Source of the DNA: Adenanthera pavonina
Taxonomy: Eukaryota > Streptophyta > Magnoliopsida > Fabales > Fabaceae
Assembly: GCA_026686845.1 (NCBI GenBank)
Contig: JAIVEN010000013.1
Span: forward strand, 578,001 to 642,000
DNA: 64,000 nucleotides
Direction: 5' to 3'
Part shown: in pieces, positions 26,201 through 38,212 of the stretch
Numbering within the stretch: position 1 is the first letter of the stretch
Layout: each line of letters opens with the position of its first letter
Program-made: the position numbers and the translations under genes
Notes under the pieces: model-generated
Databases searched by the model: none
Told to the model about the DNA's origin: nothing
What the model saw: the letters and a program-made list of their open reading frames with translations, nothing else

Positions 26201-28159
26201 TCTAGGCAGGGAACCTTTGCTAAGTCAGCTAATAGAGTTATTAAACCAGGTTGCATAGTTTCTCCTATATTGGTTTATTATATTCAAGATGCATGAGTTG
26301 GAGATCTAAAAGTGGAATGTGATCTCATACAAAATGTATGTGAGCTCTAAGCATCAATTTTCTGTCTTTACTCTTTATAATGAGCTGGTGTTGCATAATG
26401 GTCTGTATTTCCTGCCTATTACAGAAGTAAACTGGTCATTGCCACCTTTGGCAGTCTGGTTGTTCTTCCTGGAGCTCAATCATGTGTCTGGTCCCTTGGA
26501 AATTTAGTGGTGGACTATTAGTTAGTGAGGTTCCACACTGTCCCATTAGCATTATCTTCCCTTAGTTTTAGTTATAGATTGAAGTACTGATGCACTATTT
26601 GCCAAGAATTTTTCATTGTGATAAGAAAAAGGAGCTCTCTTGGGAAGCTATACCTCCTGCATCCATTTAAATGATCTCTGATGGAAGCAAGTCTTTGGGA
26701 TCTCGTCAATACCATTTCTTATAGAATTTCACTAGGCTTATTATTAGCGCTAATGTAGGTTCACAACCCCACATTATTTTCTCTTCTTCATAATGTGTTG
26801 ACCTGCCCAAATTTCTTTGTATGTTTGTGCTTGAGCTGTTGGACAAAGAAAGTTATCCTTTGCAAAGAAATGCTTGAAACCTGGAGAAAGTGATTTAGAA
26901 ATGCAGTGCTTCCAGTGATCAACATGAAACTTGAATTCCCCCTGAGCACCTCTCACTGGTGGATCTTGAGTTATGCTTAATGCAGGAAAATGAGACAGAG
27001 TCTTGAGCTTGGTGATAAAAAATTAGATATTAAGATGTTCTAATGATTCCAGGATAATTAGATGGCTTTATCAAGCATGTGGTATTAAATATAATTAGAG
27101 CCTCATTTTTGGGTATTTTACATTAGAGTTATCTTTGCAACTGATGAAGGGGCAACTATTATTTTTGGTGGGTGATTTGGCAGCTTTCATTTTTTATTGC
27201 ATAACAACGCTGCCAGGTTTATCCACAGTCGTACCCAAAGGAGTAAGACAGAGGCAGTGATTTTGCTATACGTCATTTGGTATTAGTGTTAATTAGAATG
27301 ATTATAGATTAGTGGTTGCATGCTTCTATTATAGTGTGGTCATTAAGTTTTAGACTAGTTAAATATGCATATAACTTTTTGTTCGTTTATGAAAAATATT
27401 TACATAATTTTTTTTATCAGGTTGACAAGGATGTGGAAATGCATGCTTGAATGCCATCGTAATCAGTGTCAGGCAATAAGAGAAGCCAGAATTCTGCGTT
27501 CCATTGGATCCAGAAAGAAGAGTGGTGATGGTCATCTTTTAGCCACTAAGGAGCTTGAACAAGAGCTTATCAATTGGACTTTCCAATTTTCTAGCTGGGT
27601 TAGTGCTCAGAAAGGTTATGTTAGAGCATTGAATAATTGGCTTCTGAAGTGTCTCCTATATGAGCCGGAAGAAACACCTGATGGCATAGTCCCCTTCTCC
27701 CCCAGTAGAATTGGTGCTCCTCCTATATTTGTAATTTGTAATCAGTGGTCCCAAGCAATAGAGAGAATATCAGAAAAAGAAGTTGTTGATTCTATGCACG
27801 TCTTTACCATGAGTGTGCTTCAGATATGGGAACAAGATAGGCTAGAAATGCACCAGCAGCTGATGGTTAACAAGGATCTTGAGAGAAAAGTCAGACATCT
27901 AGATAAAGATGACCAGAGGATACAGAAGCAGATTCAGGCATTAGAGAAGCAGATGGTTCTGGCATCAGAAGGTAAGGGCCTCTCAGTTTCTGAAAATATT
28001 ATTTATCAGAGTGATAAAAGCAGCAGCCTACAGGCTAGCTTGCAGCGCATTTTTGAAGCCATGGAGAGATTTACAGAGAACTCTGTGAGAGCGTATGAGG
28101 AGTTGCTACAACGGAGTGCAGAGGAAAGAGCCTCAGGAGAGCATGGAACAGTTTCATAA
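23287..28159 (+). CDS. DUF630/DUF632 protein (bZIP-like, NRG2/REL family type), 4 exons
   Basis: Exons 23287-24568, 24802-25016, 25623-25846 and 27421-28159 join in phase to 819 residues. I start at MGCTTSKLDD rather than 27 bases upstream because MGCxxS at the N terminus is the N-myristoylation and palmitoylation signal of this family. DUF630 covers about residues 1-60 (VALCRQRCSFLDEAIHQRYA). A serine/proline-rich and acidic middle holds PPPPPSPPRASTWDFLNFFD. DUF632 runs from about residue 390 to the C-terminal part with SSTLQKLYLWEKKLYNEVK, AIQVVDKLSMTINKIRDEEL and EQELINWTFQFSSWVSAQKG, and ends in predicted coiled coil. Intron 1 is set by restoring the family's YQVSSKTLHAVAPSL. Family members act in nitrate signalling and leaf development, with membrane and nuclear locations reported; this protein's role is inferred only. 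The last intron is long (1.57 kb). Confidence 0.95.
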
Positions 28160-31100
28160 GGTGGCATAGTTTGATGGAACAAGATCTTTATCAGGGATAG
28201 AGTTTTGTTGGCGTCCTGCAAATAGCTGTCCTTGTCCTCTACGAAAAGAACAATTTGGGGTGGAGACAGGTTTGATATGAAGTTGGCTTGTTTCATTGAT
28301 TCAGTTATTGGCAGACTGGATAGCGTTCACTGTCCGCGTTCTTAAGATAAGATACTGCGACAATGGACTTGAAGAGAGGGAGGAAGGGGGGAAGACGGAG
28401 CCCCCGGGAATTGAAGGAAAATAGCCAAACTGCACCATGTGATGTGTGGCAGCCTGCCTTGTTGAAGGGTAAAAGAGCCCAAAGAACTGAAATTGGCTTC
28501 CCTTCCCTGCGCAGGTTTTGACAGAAAGGGAGGGGGACATGTCGTCCATATGATATGTATGAGGAACCCAATGTGGCCAAATTAGATGAGAGGTAGTCTG
28601 ACGCTTGATGAACATGGCTGACTCGGGACTGCTTGGAGTGACGCAAGTCGCTAGAATTCAGTTGAATTGAATTGTGTTTATTACTTCTCTGTATGAAAAT
28701 ATCGTCCTTCCATAAAATATTCACCCACTTAAACTGTACAGATTGCCCCTTGACATTCATTCTGGATAGGGAATCAAGATATCTTTGAGACGGGGGGCTT
28801 TTTCTTTTACAGAGGACGACGAATGTTTACAATTTTAAATAGAAAATTACGCTGTTAATTCAACCCAAAAAAGCCCAAAAGGCATTACAAACCTGCGACA
28901 TTTAGTTACTATTATTATATTTTATGTAGCTGAAAGGGTAGAAAACAAGGTTTAAAAGGGGGATGGGAATGTAGGTGGGTGTCCTCTTCTCACCATCTTT
29001 TGGCGGAGAAATAAAGGAATTATATTATATTCTTTTTCAGTGATGAGAGAAATAATAATTTAAGCGTTTTGTTTTATAATTGTATTTATCATTTTTAATA
29101 TTTAATTTCTATTAAAATTATCAAAGAAATCAAAATATAGTTGTCTGCAGTCGAATAGGAAATGGAAAGAAAGATTTTTTTTTTTTGGGGCTTGAAAGAT
29201 ATTTATTCGGTTGAATTGCCAGTTGAAGGTTGAAAGGATGACATCATATGATTATGAATATTTCTTTTTTGCATAAATTTAAAATTGCAAATTCAAGATG
29301 GGTTATACTACTTAAGAAGTTAATATTAATATTTACATATCTCTATATAAACATAGTCCTCATTTACTTTCTCTTAAAATTTAAAATCATTCGATAAAAT
29401 TTACACTTCAAAAAACAATCAAGCTCAATGCCTCTTCCTTCACAATTTTTGAATTTGATCTAACGAAAAAACATGTCACAGTTGGTTAAAAAAAACATAA
29501 GACATATTATGCGTTAGTATCTAAATTCAGACTTGTAGTAGTTTTGAATTAGAAGAAAATTCATGTCCTTCCAGCTTAGTCAGAGTAATCTTCTTTGAAG
29601 TCTGATTTCTTTGTAGAAATAAATACTCAAATTTCTATTAGACATTAAAAAAAAAGAAATTGCTACTCCAGTTAAAGTAGAAAAGGAAAAAATTAGTATA
29701 TGTGAGAGTGGTGAGAAAAATTCAAGAATGGAAATCAGAATGTGATTTCAAAAGTCGAGGAGTATGAGAAGAATATTTGTAAGAAGTTGTCGGGACGCAG
29801 GTTTCAATTAATAATTCAATACTCTGCTTTATCTCTTGCTTTCTTCGTCACCAGCGACGATATGTTACCTCAAATATCTCTGCAATTTACATATCCCTAC
29901 TTGATTACACATGTCTCTCATATATACCCAATACTTACACGGAGTCCGTATGGCGAACTAAATAAAACACCCAACTTAAATAAAATCTCCATCCATAATT
30001 TCTTTTTCTCTTTTCCAATTTTTTTTAAAAAGAACGTGTAAATTTAAGGATTTAACCAAATTGAGTTTGCATCCCCTTCATACCTGTAAATATGTTTGCG
30101 TAGAGTGTATGCTATATGGACTATTTTTGTTTCTTTTACCGAATGGTTTAAATATTGTTGTTGTTGTTGTTTTCTTTTTCAATATTTGTTACTTTAGAAA
30201 TATAATATAAAATAAATATAATTTTCAACAAACATTTTTCGAAAATAATGATTTCAATTAGAAAAAAATTAACTATCTAAATCAAATTTAAACTATATTT
30301 TAGAGATGTATAAAGGATTTACACATCTTGTATAATATAGTCATTAGCTGACATGACCAATAATTGAATTCATTCTACCATGCATTAATGTGTGACTCCT
30401 GAATATGATATACTCTTTTCGTCCCATTTTATGTGTCATTTTATAAATTTTTTACATAGATTAATAAAAGTATTAAATAACTTAAATTATAGTAAAATTA
30501 AATGATATTTTACCAAAATGTCATAAACTTAAATGCTAAAAAAGATTTATATTTTACTTATCATTATTTTCAATGAAGGATAAAATAATAAAAAAAAATA
30601 ATTAATACTTTATTAATAATATAAAATGATAGATAATTTAGGATATTTAAAATTTTCTAAAATAACCGATAAAATCAGACAGGAGAGTAATTTAATATTG
30701 AACCTTTCTAGAGAGAATTTCAATGGGCTAAATTTATTAAGGTTGCCGATGAACAGTAGACAGTAGGCTTGCTTGCACGTAGCTTGGCAAATACATACGT
30801 GCAAGAGATGTTTGTGGAGTCTAAAGTAACGGAATTTTATATATTGTACATAGTAGTTATGTATTAGAAAACCTTGGATTGCACAACAAATATCTCAGGT
30901 CATAAAATGGGAAACAAATCCATAACGGAATACTATATCCTAAGTTACTACAACAAAACAAATGCCTTCATTAAAAGCATCCAAATGAACAATGCTCTTG
31001 GCGACTAGGATCGAATTCACAAACGACCAACATTAATTAGAATAAAAGTAGAGGTGGTAGTAGTAGCTAGTTCATTTTTTTCTTAAAAAACAAAAAAAGA

Positions 31101-31162
31101 AAGAAAGGTAGAAGAGAGACAATTGAATTGAAGCAGAGGCAATTAAAACGCATGTACAATTA
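28160..31162. other. Intergenic region between the DUF632 and NAC genes
   Basis: 28160 to about 28760 is less AT-rich and probably the 3' UTR of the DUF632 gene; the minus-strand open frames there match nothing known. The rest is AT-rich without a gene, apart from a Stowaway-like MITE at 30413-30687. The convergent NAC gene ends at 31163, so 31000-31162 probably contains its 3' UTR. Confidence 0.5.
30413..30687. mobile_element. Stowaway-like MITE, 275 bp
   Basis: Flanked by TA on both sides (30411-30412 and 30688-30689). Left end CTCTTTTCGTCCCATTTTAT, reversed right end CTCTCCTGTCTGATTTTATC: imperfect inverted repeats. Second-tier matches continue inward. AT-rich and non-coding. Confidence 0.75.
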
Positions 31163-32031
31163 TTAGAAATTTAAGATGTTGGAGATGGAAATAGGAGTTA
31201 AAGATTGGAACCAAGGACTGGTTAATTGAGGCCACAAGGGGTCTTGGGTCCAGCCCGTGTTCATGGGTAACTGGAGCTCCGGCAGCTTCTGCTTTGGCTC
31301 CGGTAGTTGCACCATTTCTTCCACTTGTTCTACCTTGAGTTGTGATGGCGTCATCATTGACGATGACTCACACAGCGCAGCCCTCTGCTCCATTACTTTC
31401 AACGATGTCGCCTTTCTGTATATCTTGCACAACACTATCATGTCCTGTGGCCGTGGGTGTTCATATCGATCAGTACGTTTATGTAGTATTATATATATCA
31501 CTAGCTATCACTTGTGCAATTTTAATTCAATCAAATTAATTAAACTGGTAAATAATAATAATAATCATCGATCATAGATTAGATACGTACCTTGTTTGGG
31601 AAGTTAAAAGAGTCAGGCAGGCGGTACTCATTCATAACCCAATCGGTCTTGCATCCGCGGGGAGCTCTTCCCTGGTAGAAAACCAAAGTCTTCTTGAGAC
31701 CGATGAGGCGCTTTGGGTCAGACAAGCTGAGGATTTTGCGGTCGGAGCCGGTGGCTTTCCAGAAGCCCTTCTGGGTGGTCCGGTTGGGCCTTCCTCCGCT
31801 TCCCTGCTTCTTGTCTCTGGGCACGAAGAAGTACCACTCTCTTTCCCCAACCTTCGCCATGGCAGGTAAATCCCAGGGATCGTGGTGATAGATGTTGAGG
31901 TAATCAATGATGTCCAAACACAGTTTCTTGCCAGTTATCATATTCTTGAGGTAGAAATCGAGGAGTTCTTCTTCGGTGGGGTGAAATCGAAACCCCGGAA
32001 GTTCAAGTTGTATATGATCATGATCTCCCAT
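31163..32031 (-). CDS. NAC domain transcription factor, short, 2 exons
   Basis: Exon 1 is 31591-32031 and exon 2 31163-31444, joined in phase 0 to 240 residues. The N terminus carries all NAC subdomains: LPGFRFHPTEEELLDFYL (A), YHHDPWDLPAMAKVGEREWY (B/C), the DNA-contact region GFWKATGSDRKI with GLKKTLVFYQGRAPRGCKTDW (C/D) and MNEYRLPD. Subdomain E begins exon 2 as MIVLCKIYRKATSLKVMEQRA. The tail ends in DPLWPQLTSPWFQSLTP and ISNILNF, which resembles the LOV1/NAC035 branch as I remember it. It should bind CACG-type sites in the nucleus. Most NAC genes have an additional intron after the second subdomain; here subdomains A-D form one exon. At 240 residues it is shorter than common members, with a C-terminal region of under 90 residues. 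Subgroup naming is uncertain. Confidence 0.93.
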
Positions 32032-32161
32032 TGATATTGATGTCTAGTGTTTGTATGAGTAAAGCAAAATAATTAAAAAGGATATATATAGGATTGAAGG
32101 CGAAGTAAAGAGAAGAGGGAAGGTTACTTGGGTGGGTATTGCCATGCAAAAGAGTATTCAT

Positions 32162-32169
32162 TTATATAT
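32162..32169 (-). promoter_or_regulatory. Candidate TATA box of the NAC gene
   Basis: The minus strand reads TATATAAA about 130 bp upstream of the NAC start codon, which would allow a 5' UTR of about 100 nt. A second TATA-like run at 32082-32090 is too close to the ATG for a normal leader. No transcript evidence. Confidence 0.4.
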
Positions 32170-33389
32170 AAGCAGGGAAGTGGTTGGTGCCTCTGCCTCA
32201 AATGGTAGTGGTGGTGGGTCCTCTTGCATTGAGATTCCACAGCCCAGACCTGGTCTAGGACGACCCCATTATACATTTTATATTTTATATTACACTAAGT
32301 TTTTGCACTTGCCATTTGAAATAAACAATGTAACTTGAGAAATTTTTTTCTAATTTGTTTTTCTTGTAACATTTTTTATATTTTACATTCTTAATTGAGC
32401 TGATTCAATTTTTTTTAAATAAAATTAATGGCGTTCAAATTCTATCTACATACTTTAAATAAAATGTATACTATATATTATCTCCATTCAAAATAATTTT
32501 TTATACACACAAATTAATTAAAAAAGGTATTAAATGGTAGCAAAATGTAATTATATTTGATTAATAAATATGTATAATTGAAGCACACGCAAAAAAAGAA
32601 AAGGTATAATTGAAAAACACAAAATAAAGAGAATGTATGTAGGGAGGTGAGTATTATTAGTAAGGAGACCCAAAAGTCAGTAGTAAACAAAAAAAGAGAG
32701 GAGGGCGAGGGGGAGAAGAGAGAGTGATGTTACGTGGTGGGATCCACACGGCTTTTGAATTCCTTTACGACTTTTACCCACCAATTTCTTCTTCTCATTC
32801 TTCTTTCCTGTTTTCTCTCAATCAAAACAAAACGACGCAAACCTCTTTATTCAACCATCTGCATCTATTGAGATTTTCCTCTCTCTTCCATTCTTTCCTA
32901 ACATTAATTATTTCAATTCTTTCTTCTTTTAATTATTTCTTTTTTTTTTTTAACCAGCTTTAAGGATCTATTTTACTCTCTATCATCAGCTTCTCCCTCC
33001 TTCAATTGTCCACGTAAATTATTAGAGGATCCGTGTGTGCAATGAAAGCAAAATTTACTTACATTTTACTAACCAAAAAGTGTAATTAAGAATTAAAATC
33101 AGCTAATTTCTTGGCAATATTCATCTTCTAGAATTTCCTTTTCAAGAATGCTCTTGACCTGGTCGCCTTCTTTTTCGAATACTTTTTTTTTTTTCCTTTT
33201 AAGTATCACCAAGGCGCCAGAGTTTTGGCCCGAGAGAGAGAAAGAGAAAAACTTAATTGCTAAGTCAAAGAAGAATATGAAGGTTCAATCATATTTATAA
33301 ATGTAAAATGCGTCGAAGTTTGGGTTCATGACTGCATTAATTCCAATTTGTCGGAGATGTTAAAATGTACGGAATGAGATTAATATATA

Positions 33390-33618
33390 TATATATTTGG
33401 TCTCATTTACCGCATACGATGTAGTATTTATTATATATTTTTAAAAATATCATTATTTAATATATTATAAAGAGAGAGAGAAATAAATTAAATAATAATA
33501 ATTTTTTTAAAAAATGCAATTTTCAGAGAAAATTAAGGTAGTTAATTAGTTTTAACTCCTATCTTTAATTCACATAATTTAGTTAAAAAATTATTATATT
33601 AAGGATTAGAAGGAGTAT
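33390..33618. mobile_element. Stowaway-like MITE, diverged copy 2
   Basis: The left end TTTGGTCTCATTTACC and the reversed right end TACTCCTTCTAATCCTTAAT are weak inverted repeats. The interior TTAATTAGTTTTAA block and its flank correspond to the copy at 11655-11910. Non-coding. Confidence 0.5.
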
Positions 33619-35439
33619 ATTGATAATGGAATGAGGAGAAATTACCCATCTAATTAATCAAACCAGATTGAGGGTTGGTCAAAAAAACAGATTCACGAGG
33701 GACTAATAGTAATTAACCAAATACAGCTGTTCAACTTGCATTTTGAAATTAAACACCAATTAAGAGGCATACAAATACAATTAATTGCTCATATCATAGC
33801 AGACAGAATTCCATTATAAAGATATTTGAATGTGTAAGTAATCAAATGATTAGAGTTGAATTAAAGAATATAACAGTCAGCAGGGTGACCACAAGATCAA
33901 CAGAAGAAGGCTAACCCAATTACTATTATGTATATATGAATATAGTAATATATATGCTTTGTGAATTAATCAAAACCACGCGTCTGCGGCAACATTTAAG
34001 TAATTAATTGTTGAAGTTAATTGTTCTAATAAAAACAATGGACAGTTTTCCATGATGGAGACAATGGACCCTTTGACTTGGAAGTCTTGTGCCAACTCTC
34101 TCTTTCTCTCACTCTATCTGTTAACAGACTTACTCATTTCTTCAATTCTTCCTGTCTAGCTCCCTTCAATTCAACTTTATCCAAGTCTTCCCCACTACTT
34201 CTTAATTCCCACCATATGCTCCTTCCTCGAAAGTGTTCCCCCCCGGTCTTTCTTTCTTTTTTTAAATAATGATTTTTCTTTTGATGAAAAATCATCCAGC
34301 TCTTCTGACGTCGTTGGGCCTCGGCAATAGAACTAGTATATATATAAATATATATTGTACTCTTGATACTGTTTTTTTTTTTGGTCTTGAATTCTTAATT
34401 AATTTCCCAAGGTCTATCCTAGCTAGCCATCTGCGCATATATAGAAATATGAATCATTGGAACAATACTTTTGTCACTTGGTCATTGGACCTTAATTTGT
34501 ATATACAGATGTCAGCTAGCTTGATAGCATGCACTTACCACAATTTCACGTGTTACCTAATTACCACTTCCTCCATGCATGTCCTTAATTGTATATATGA
34601 CACTTTGTGTCATGTCTTCGCTTCCATGCATATATGTTTTAAAAATCACATGCATGTGAGGTATATTATTATTATTGTTATTTCTATATAGGAGGTTAAT
34701 ATTAATTCATGTTTGTTAATTATGAGTCCAATTCATTCAGTCTATTTTGTTCAGGCCGACTTTATAAACTAGTGGATGTTTTGAGTCACGCGAAACTTCG
34801 AGAAAAAAAAAAAGGTGAAAATAGAATTTAGAGGGGGGAAAAAGAGTTGAACACTGCAGTAAGTCATAAAGGGAATTTTGATATCAAATTAAAGACTTGC
34901 TATATATACATACGGAGATTGGGTGGTACAGATTTCTCATGCATGGGTACTACAGGGAATTAATTAAGCAATAGGCGTACGTGCGGACTGTTTAGGTGGC
35001 CTTGGACACTCCTGCCAGCTGGGATTCCATCAACTCGATGCTGCTTATACATGATTTCTTCGCAACTGGCCTGCTCTCTAACCGCATAGTGTAAATAGCT
35101 GCGGCCTTTTGGTACCAAACCAAAAAAAAAAAAGGAATTTTGAAAAAATGAAAATGTCTTCCATGACATATATATAGTATAGCATAGTATGTGCTTGACA
35201 GCAAGCCTTTTCTCCTTTTCTTATTCAATACTTTTCACTATTTGGTATGGAGAAGCAAACCATAACAAATAATAAAAGAATAACTCATCATAAAGAAGGT
35301 TAAAATAAATTGTACAAATTATATAAGAGGTTTTGTATAAATTGAAGGATTTTGTCTTGTTACGGCAGCAAAAAGTTGATAGCAGTAAAAGCGCAACAGT
35401 AATTGGTGGGCGTGGTCTTACAGGTTAAAGTTGAGGATA

Positions 35440-35740
35440 TTTAATTATTCTTCTATTTCTCATTATTATAAATGATTTTTAACTAATTTACATATGAAAA
35501 AAATGGATAAAAATAATTAAAATTTTTAAATTTTACAAAATTTATTGTAACTTTTTAATATTATTCTCATTAAATTATAACTTATTTTATTTATATTTTT
35601 CTTAGTCTCTCTTCATCATAATTGTTAATAAGGAGTAAAGAAAAATAATAATATTTAATACTTAAAAAATAACTTATATTTGACATGTTTAAATTTTTCT
35701 AAAAATTACCTTATAATAAAAAATTCTGAGGTAGTATATA
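35440..35740. mobile_element. Probable AT-rich MITE
   Basis: Begins with CTTCTATTTCTCATTATTAT and ends with CTTATAATAAAAAATTCTGAGGTAG, whose reverse complement echoes the start. The internal block TTTTTAATATTATTCTCATT recurs near 21265. Ends are uncertain. Confidence 0.45.
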
Positions 35741-36104
35741 TTCTAGACACATATTAACGATAATTATGGCATTTTGTATATATTCACTTGAACGACGTAA
35801 CTTTGGTGGTCTTCCATATCTTAATATTTTTAAAAAATAGTCACAACTTTCTAAAATTATTTTTATTAAATTTTCCCATTTTAATTATTACTATCTCTTT
35901 TAATCTTTCCTAACTATTTTTTTTCAAAATATAAGTCATATCTATCTATCCCATATTTATCAAGGAAACATTAATTCTTCTAAAAATTTTTATAACTTTC
36001 CAAAGTTATTCTTATTAAATAAGATTAAAAATAAATTATTCTTTTTCCTTATAACTTTGTTCACTTTTCTTTCTCATAATTAAATACTATCATAAATAGG
36101 GATA

Positions 36105-36361
36105 AGATTGAAAATAAAGCATCAAATAGTCATTAGTTTTCACAAAGTGATTTATATTTTGAAATATTAATTTATACTAAATCCACTCTATATTTTGAAA
36201 CGGTGGGAGAATAAGAAAAAGTCAAAATATTCACTTCAATTGAATATCATAAATGGGAGGTGAAAATGAAAAAATAATATTAAATAGTTATTAATTTTTA
36301 CAAAGTAATTTATATTTTGAAACATTATTTGCCATTAAATCAACCTTCTATTTTGAAATGG
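36105..36361. repeat. Local direct duplication of about 90-95 bp
   Basis: 36109-36203 and 36268-36361 both read through a block containing ATTTATATTTTGAAA and TCTATTTTGAAA, in the same order and orientation with point differences. This looks like a degenerate tandem duplication within an AT-rich repeat. Confidence 0.55.
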
Positions 36362-37240
36362 TACGTAGAAAAATATTTAAAAAAAAAAGGATATTGCAAA
36401 ACGTTTCATTGATGAGTATTTTAGAAACCAAAAGAGAGAAGGCGGTGTTTACAACTGGCAAGGCATGACTCATGAGGCGGTCATGAAATGGAGGGGGTGA
36501 TGGCGATGCTTCCGCGAAAGCAATATGGACCCAAATCAATCGTAGCTTCTGGGCTTCGCTGGGGCCAACCCAAAATGCCCAGATTTAAATCATTCATATT
36601 CATAACATGATTATTATTATTTTTTTATCTTCACATTACTCCTTTTGATCTTTATTATAAGATATTTTTAACTATCACATATGGATTAAGAAAAGTTGAT
36701 TACAGTTTAAAATTGATAAAAAAAAATTCTGACATTCATATTTTATCCTTAAGAAGAGAATAAAAATATATTAAATTAATAATGATGGTAGGAGGAGAGA
36801 GAAGTTAATTAAAAGAAAATTAAAAAATTACAAATATTTTTCACGATCTGAAAGCAAGGCATTGGACCAATGATCAAAGCAGCTTCTACATCAGGAGTGA
36901 CCTTCAAAAATCAGAAGGAATGACTTAAAGATTGGAATGAAATAGCAAAAGAAATTTGAAAAGAGGCGGGTGAACTTTTATTCAGACTCTGCTTTGTATC
37001 TCAGTCATGGCATTGTGAAGAATGAAGGGAAGATAGAACGCTGTGTGATTGCTCTATATCTGCATGTGGAGCTACCAGTAACAAACGAAGGAAAAAACAC
37101 CAAAAAAGCTTAAACTAGCCAAAAAACTTCACCAACGTTATCTCGTTGAAACAGAGGTTGTATGACCCTGTTTTGCTTCACATCAACATAGAGGTTTAAT
37201 CTTTCATGTGCCATTCATAATCAGTATTATGCTTGACTTA

Positions 37241-37823
37241 GGGTCTGTTTGGTATCACTACCCAAACATTGGTTTGGAGCCAAAACTAAGTTTAATGTAG
37301 TTTTAGGTGTGTTTGGTACTTTTTGTTTTCCCTTTTGAAAACAATTTCACATGCAGAACGTGGTTTCCGAAGAAGTAGTTCAATAGTTGCTTTTCTGTTT
37401 TGCTTCTTCAGTTTTATCTGTATTTATTTTAAAGTCAGATAAAAATAGACCAATAAAAATGAGAAAAATTAGAAAAATTAGGAAAATAAAATTTCCATAA
37501 AATTTATCCTATCTATTGATCAAAATGTCCCTTCAAAATTTTATTTTTCATAGATCATGACCTGTAAGAAAATGTTATATGAGATATATTATGTTTTCAA
37601 TTAAATAAATGCAGATTAAATTTTAGTCCAAGTAAATTAAATTAATCATGGGATAGAGTTTAAGCTCAATTTAGAGGAAAATTATGAGTTTTGTCAAAAC
37701 CAATTTTCAAAAAAATCATCCAAACATAAACACGTTAGTCCAAAACCAATTTTTATCATAACTACGTTATAAAACCAATTCTACCAAAACTCATTTTTAA
37801 TCAACTGAAAATCAAACGGGTCC
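37241..37823. mobile_element. Tourist-like (PIF/Harbinger) non-autonomous element
   Basis: Flanked by TTA at 37238-37240 and 37824-37826, the 3-bp target duplication of PIF/Harbinger elements. The left end GGGTCTGTTTGGTATC and the reversed right end GGACCCGTTTGATTTTC are imperfect inverted repeats with the GTTTGG core found also at 52.3-53.0 kb. It is 583 bp long with no transposase. Confidence 0.65.
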
Positions 37824-37850
37824 TTAAATGTAAAGCCAAGCTTCATAGAT

Positions 37851-38212
37851 GAAGATGACTCAGTTTCAAATGGTGTGAGCAATCATAAAGAGACTTTGGA
37901 TTCTTTGATGCTCTGTTATGCAAATGGGAGAGAAATGGCAAGGGAGAACATGGCTCCAAACATACTGCTTAACTTAAATGTTGTCCTATCCTCGAATAAT
38001 TATGATGGCCTTTGTGTGGATGATACTGCCATGGAAGCAAACTATAAAGGTAATGAACACCTCACACCTGATAGCCACAACGACACACACATCTATGAAG
38101 AGCTTAATGATCAATGGTTCGTTGATGAGGAGATTAATGATCAATAGTTGAATGAAGACATGGATGTTCATGAAATAGACCCCTCACATAATCCTAGTAT
38201 GCAATACGAACT
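37851..38212 (+). pseudogene. Acidic reading frame directly upstream of the mariner-like gene, unassigned
   Basis: An open frame with one internal stop (TAG near 38145) encodes an acidic, asparagine-rich segment with EELNDQWFVDEEINDQ and, after the stop, DMDVHEIDPS. It ends near a possible donor (GATG/GTGATT, about 38212). Plant mariner-like transposases often have an acidic N-terminal leader before the helix-turn-helix part, so this may be the first exon of the transposase relic that follows. It shows none of the DLN repeats I would expect, so the link rests on position and composition only. Confidence 0.35.

Larger units (their letters stand above)
32032..37240. other. AT-rich intergenic region with MITE relics
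   Basis: No host gene could be supported. MITE-like repeats lie at 33390-33618 and 35440-35740, with more AT-rich repeat sequence up to 36380. The stretch 34985-35130 is less AT-rich and open on the minus strand, but I do not recognise the protein. Confidence 0.5.

Noticed and set aside
28301..28760. Minus-strand open frame of 151 codons
   Set aside because: It overlaps the likely 3' UTR of the DUF632 gene and matches no family.
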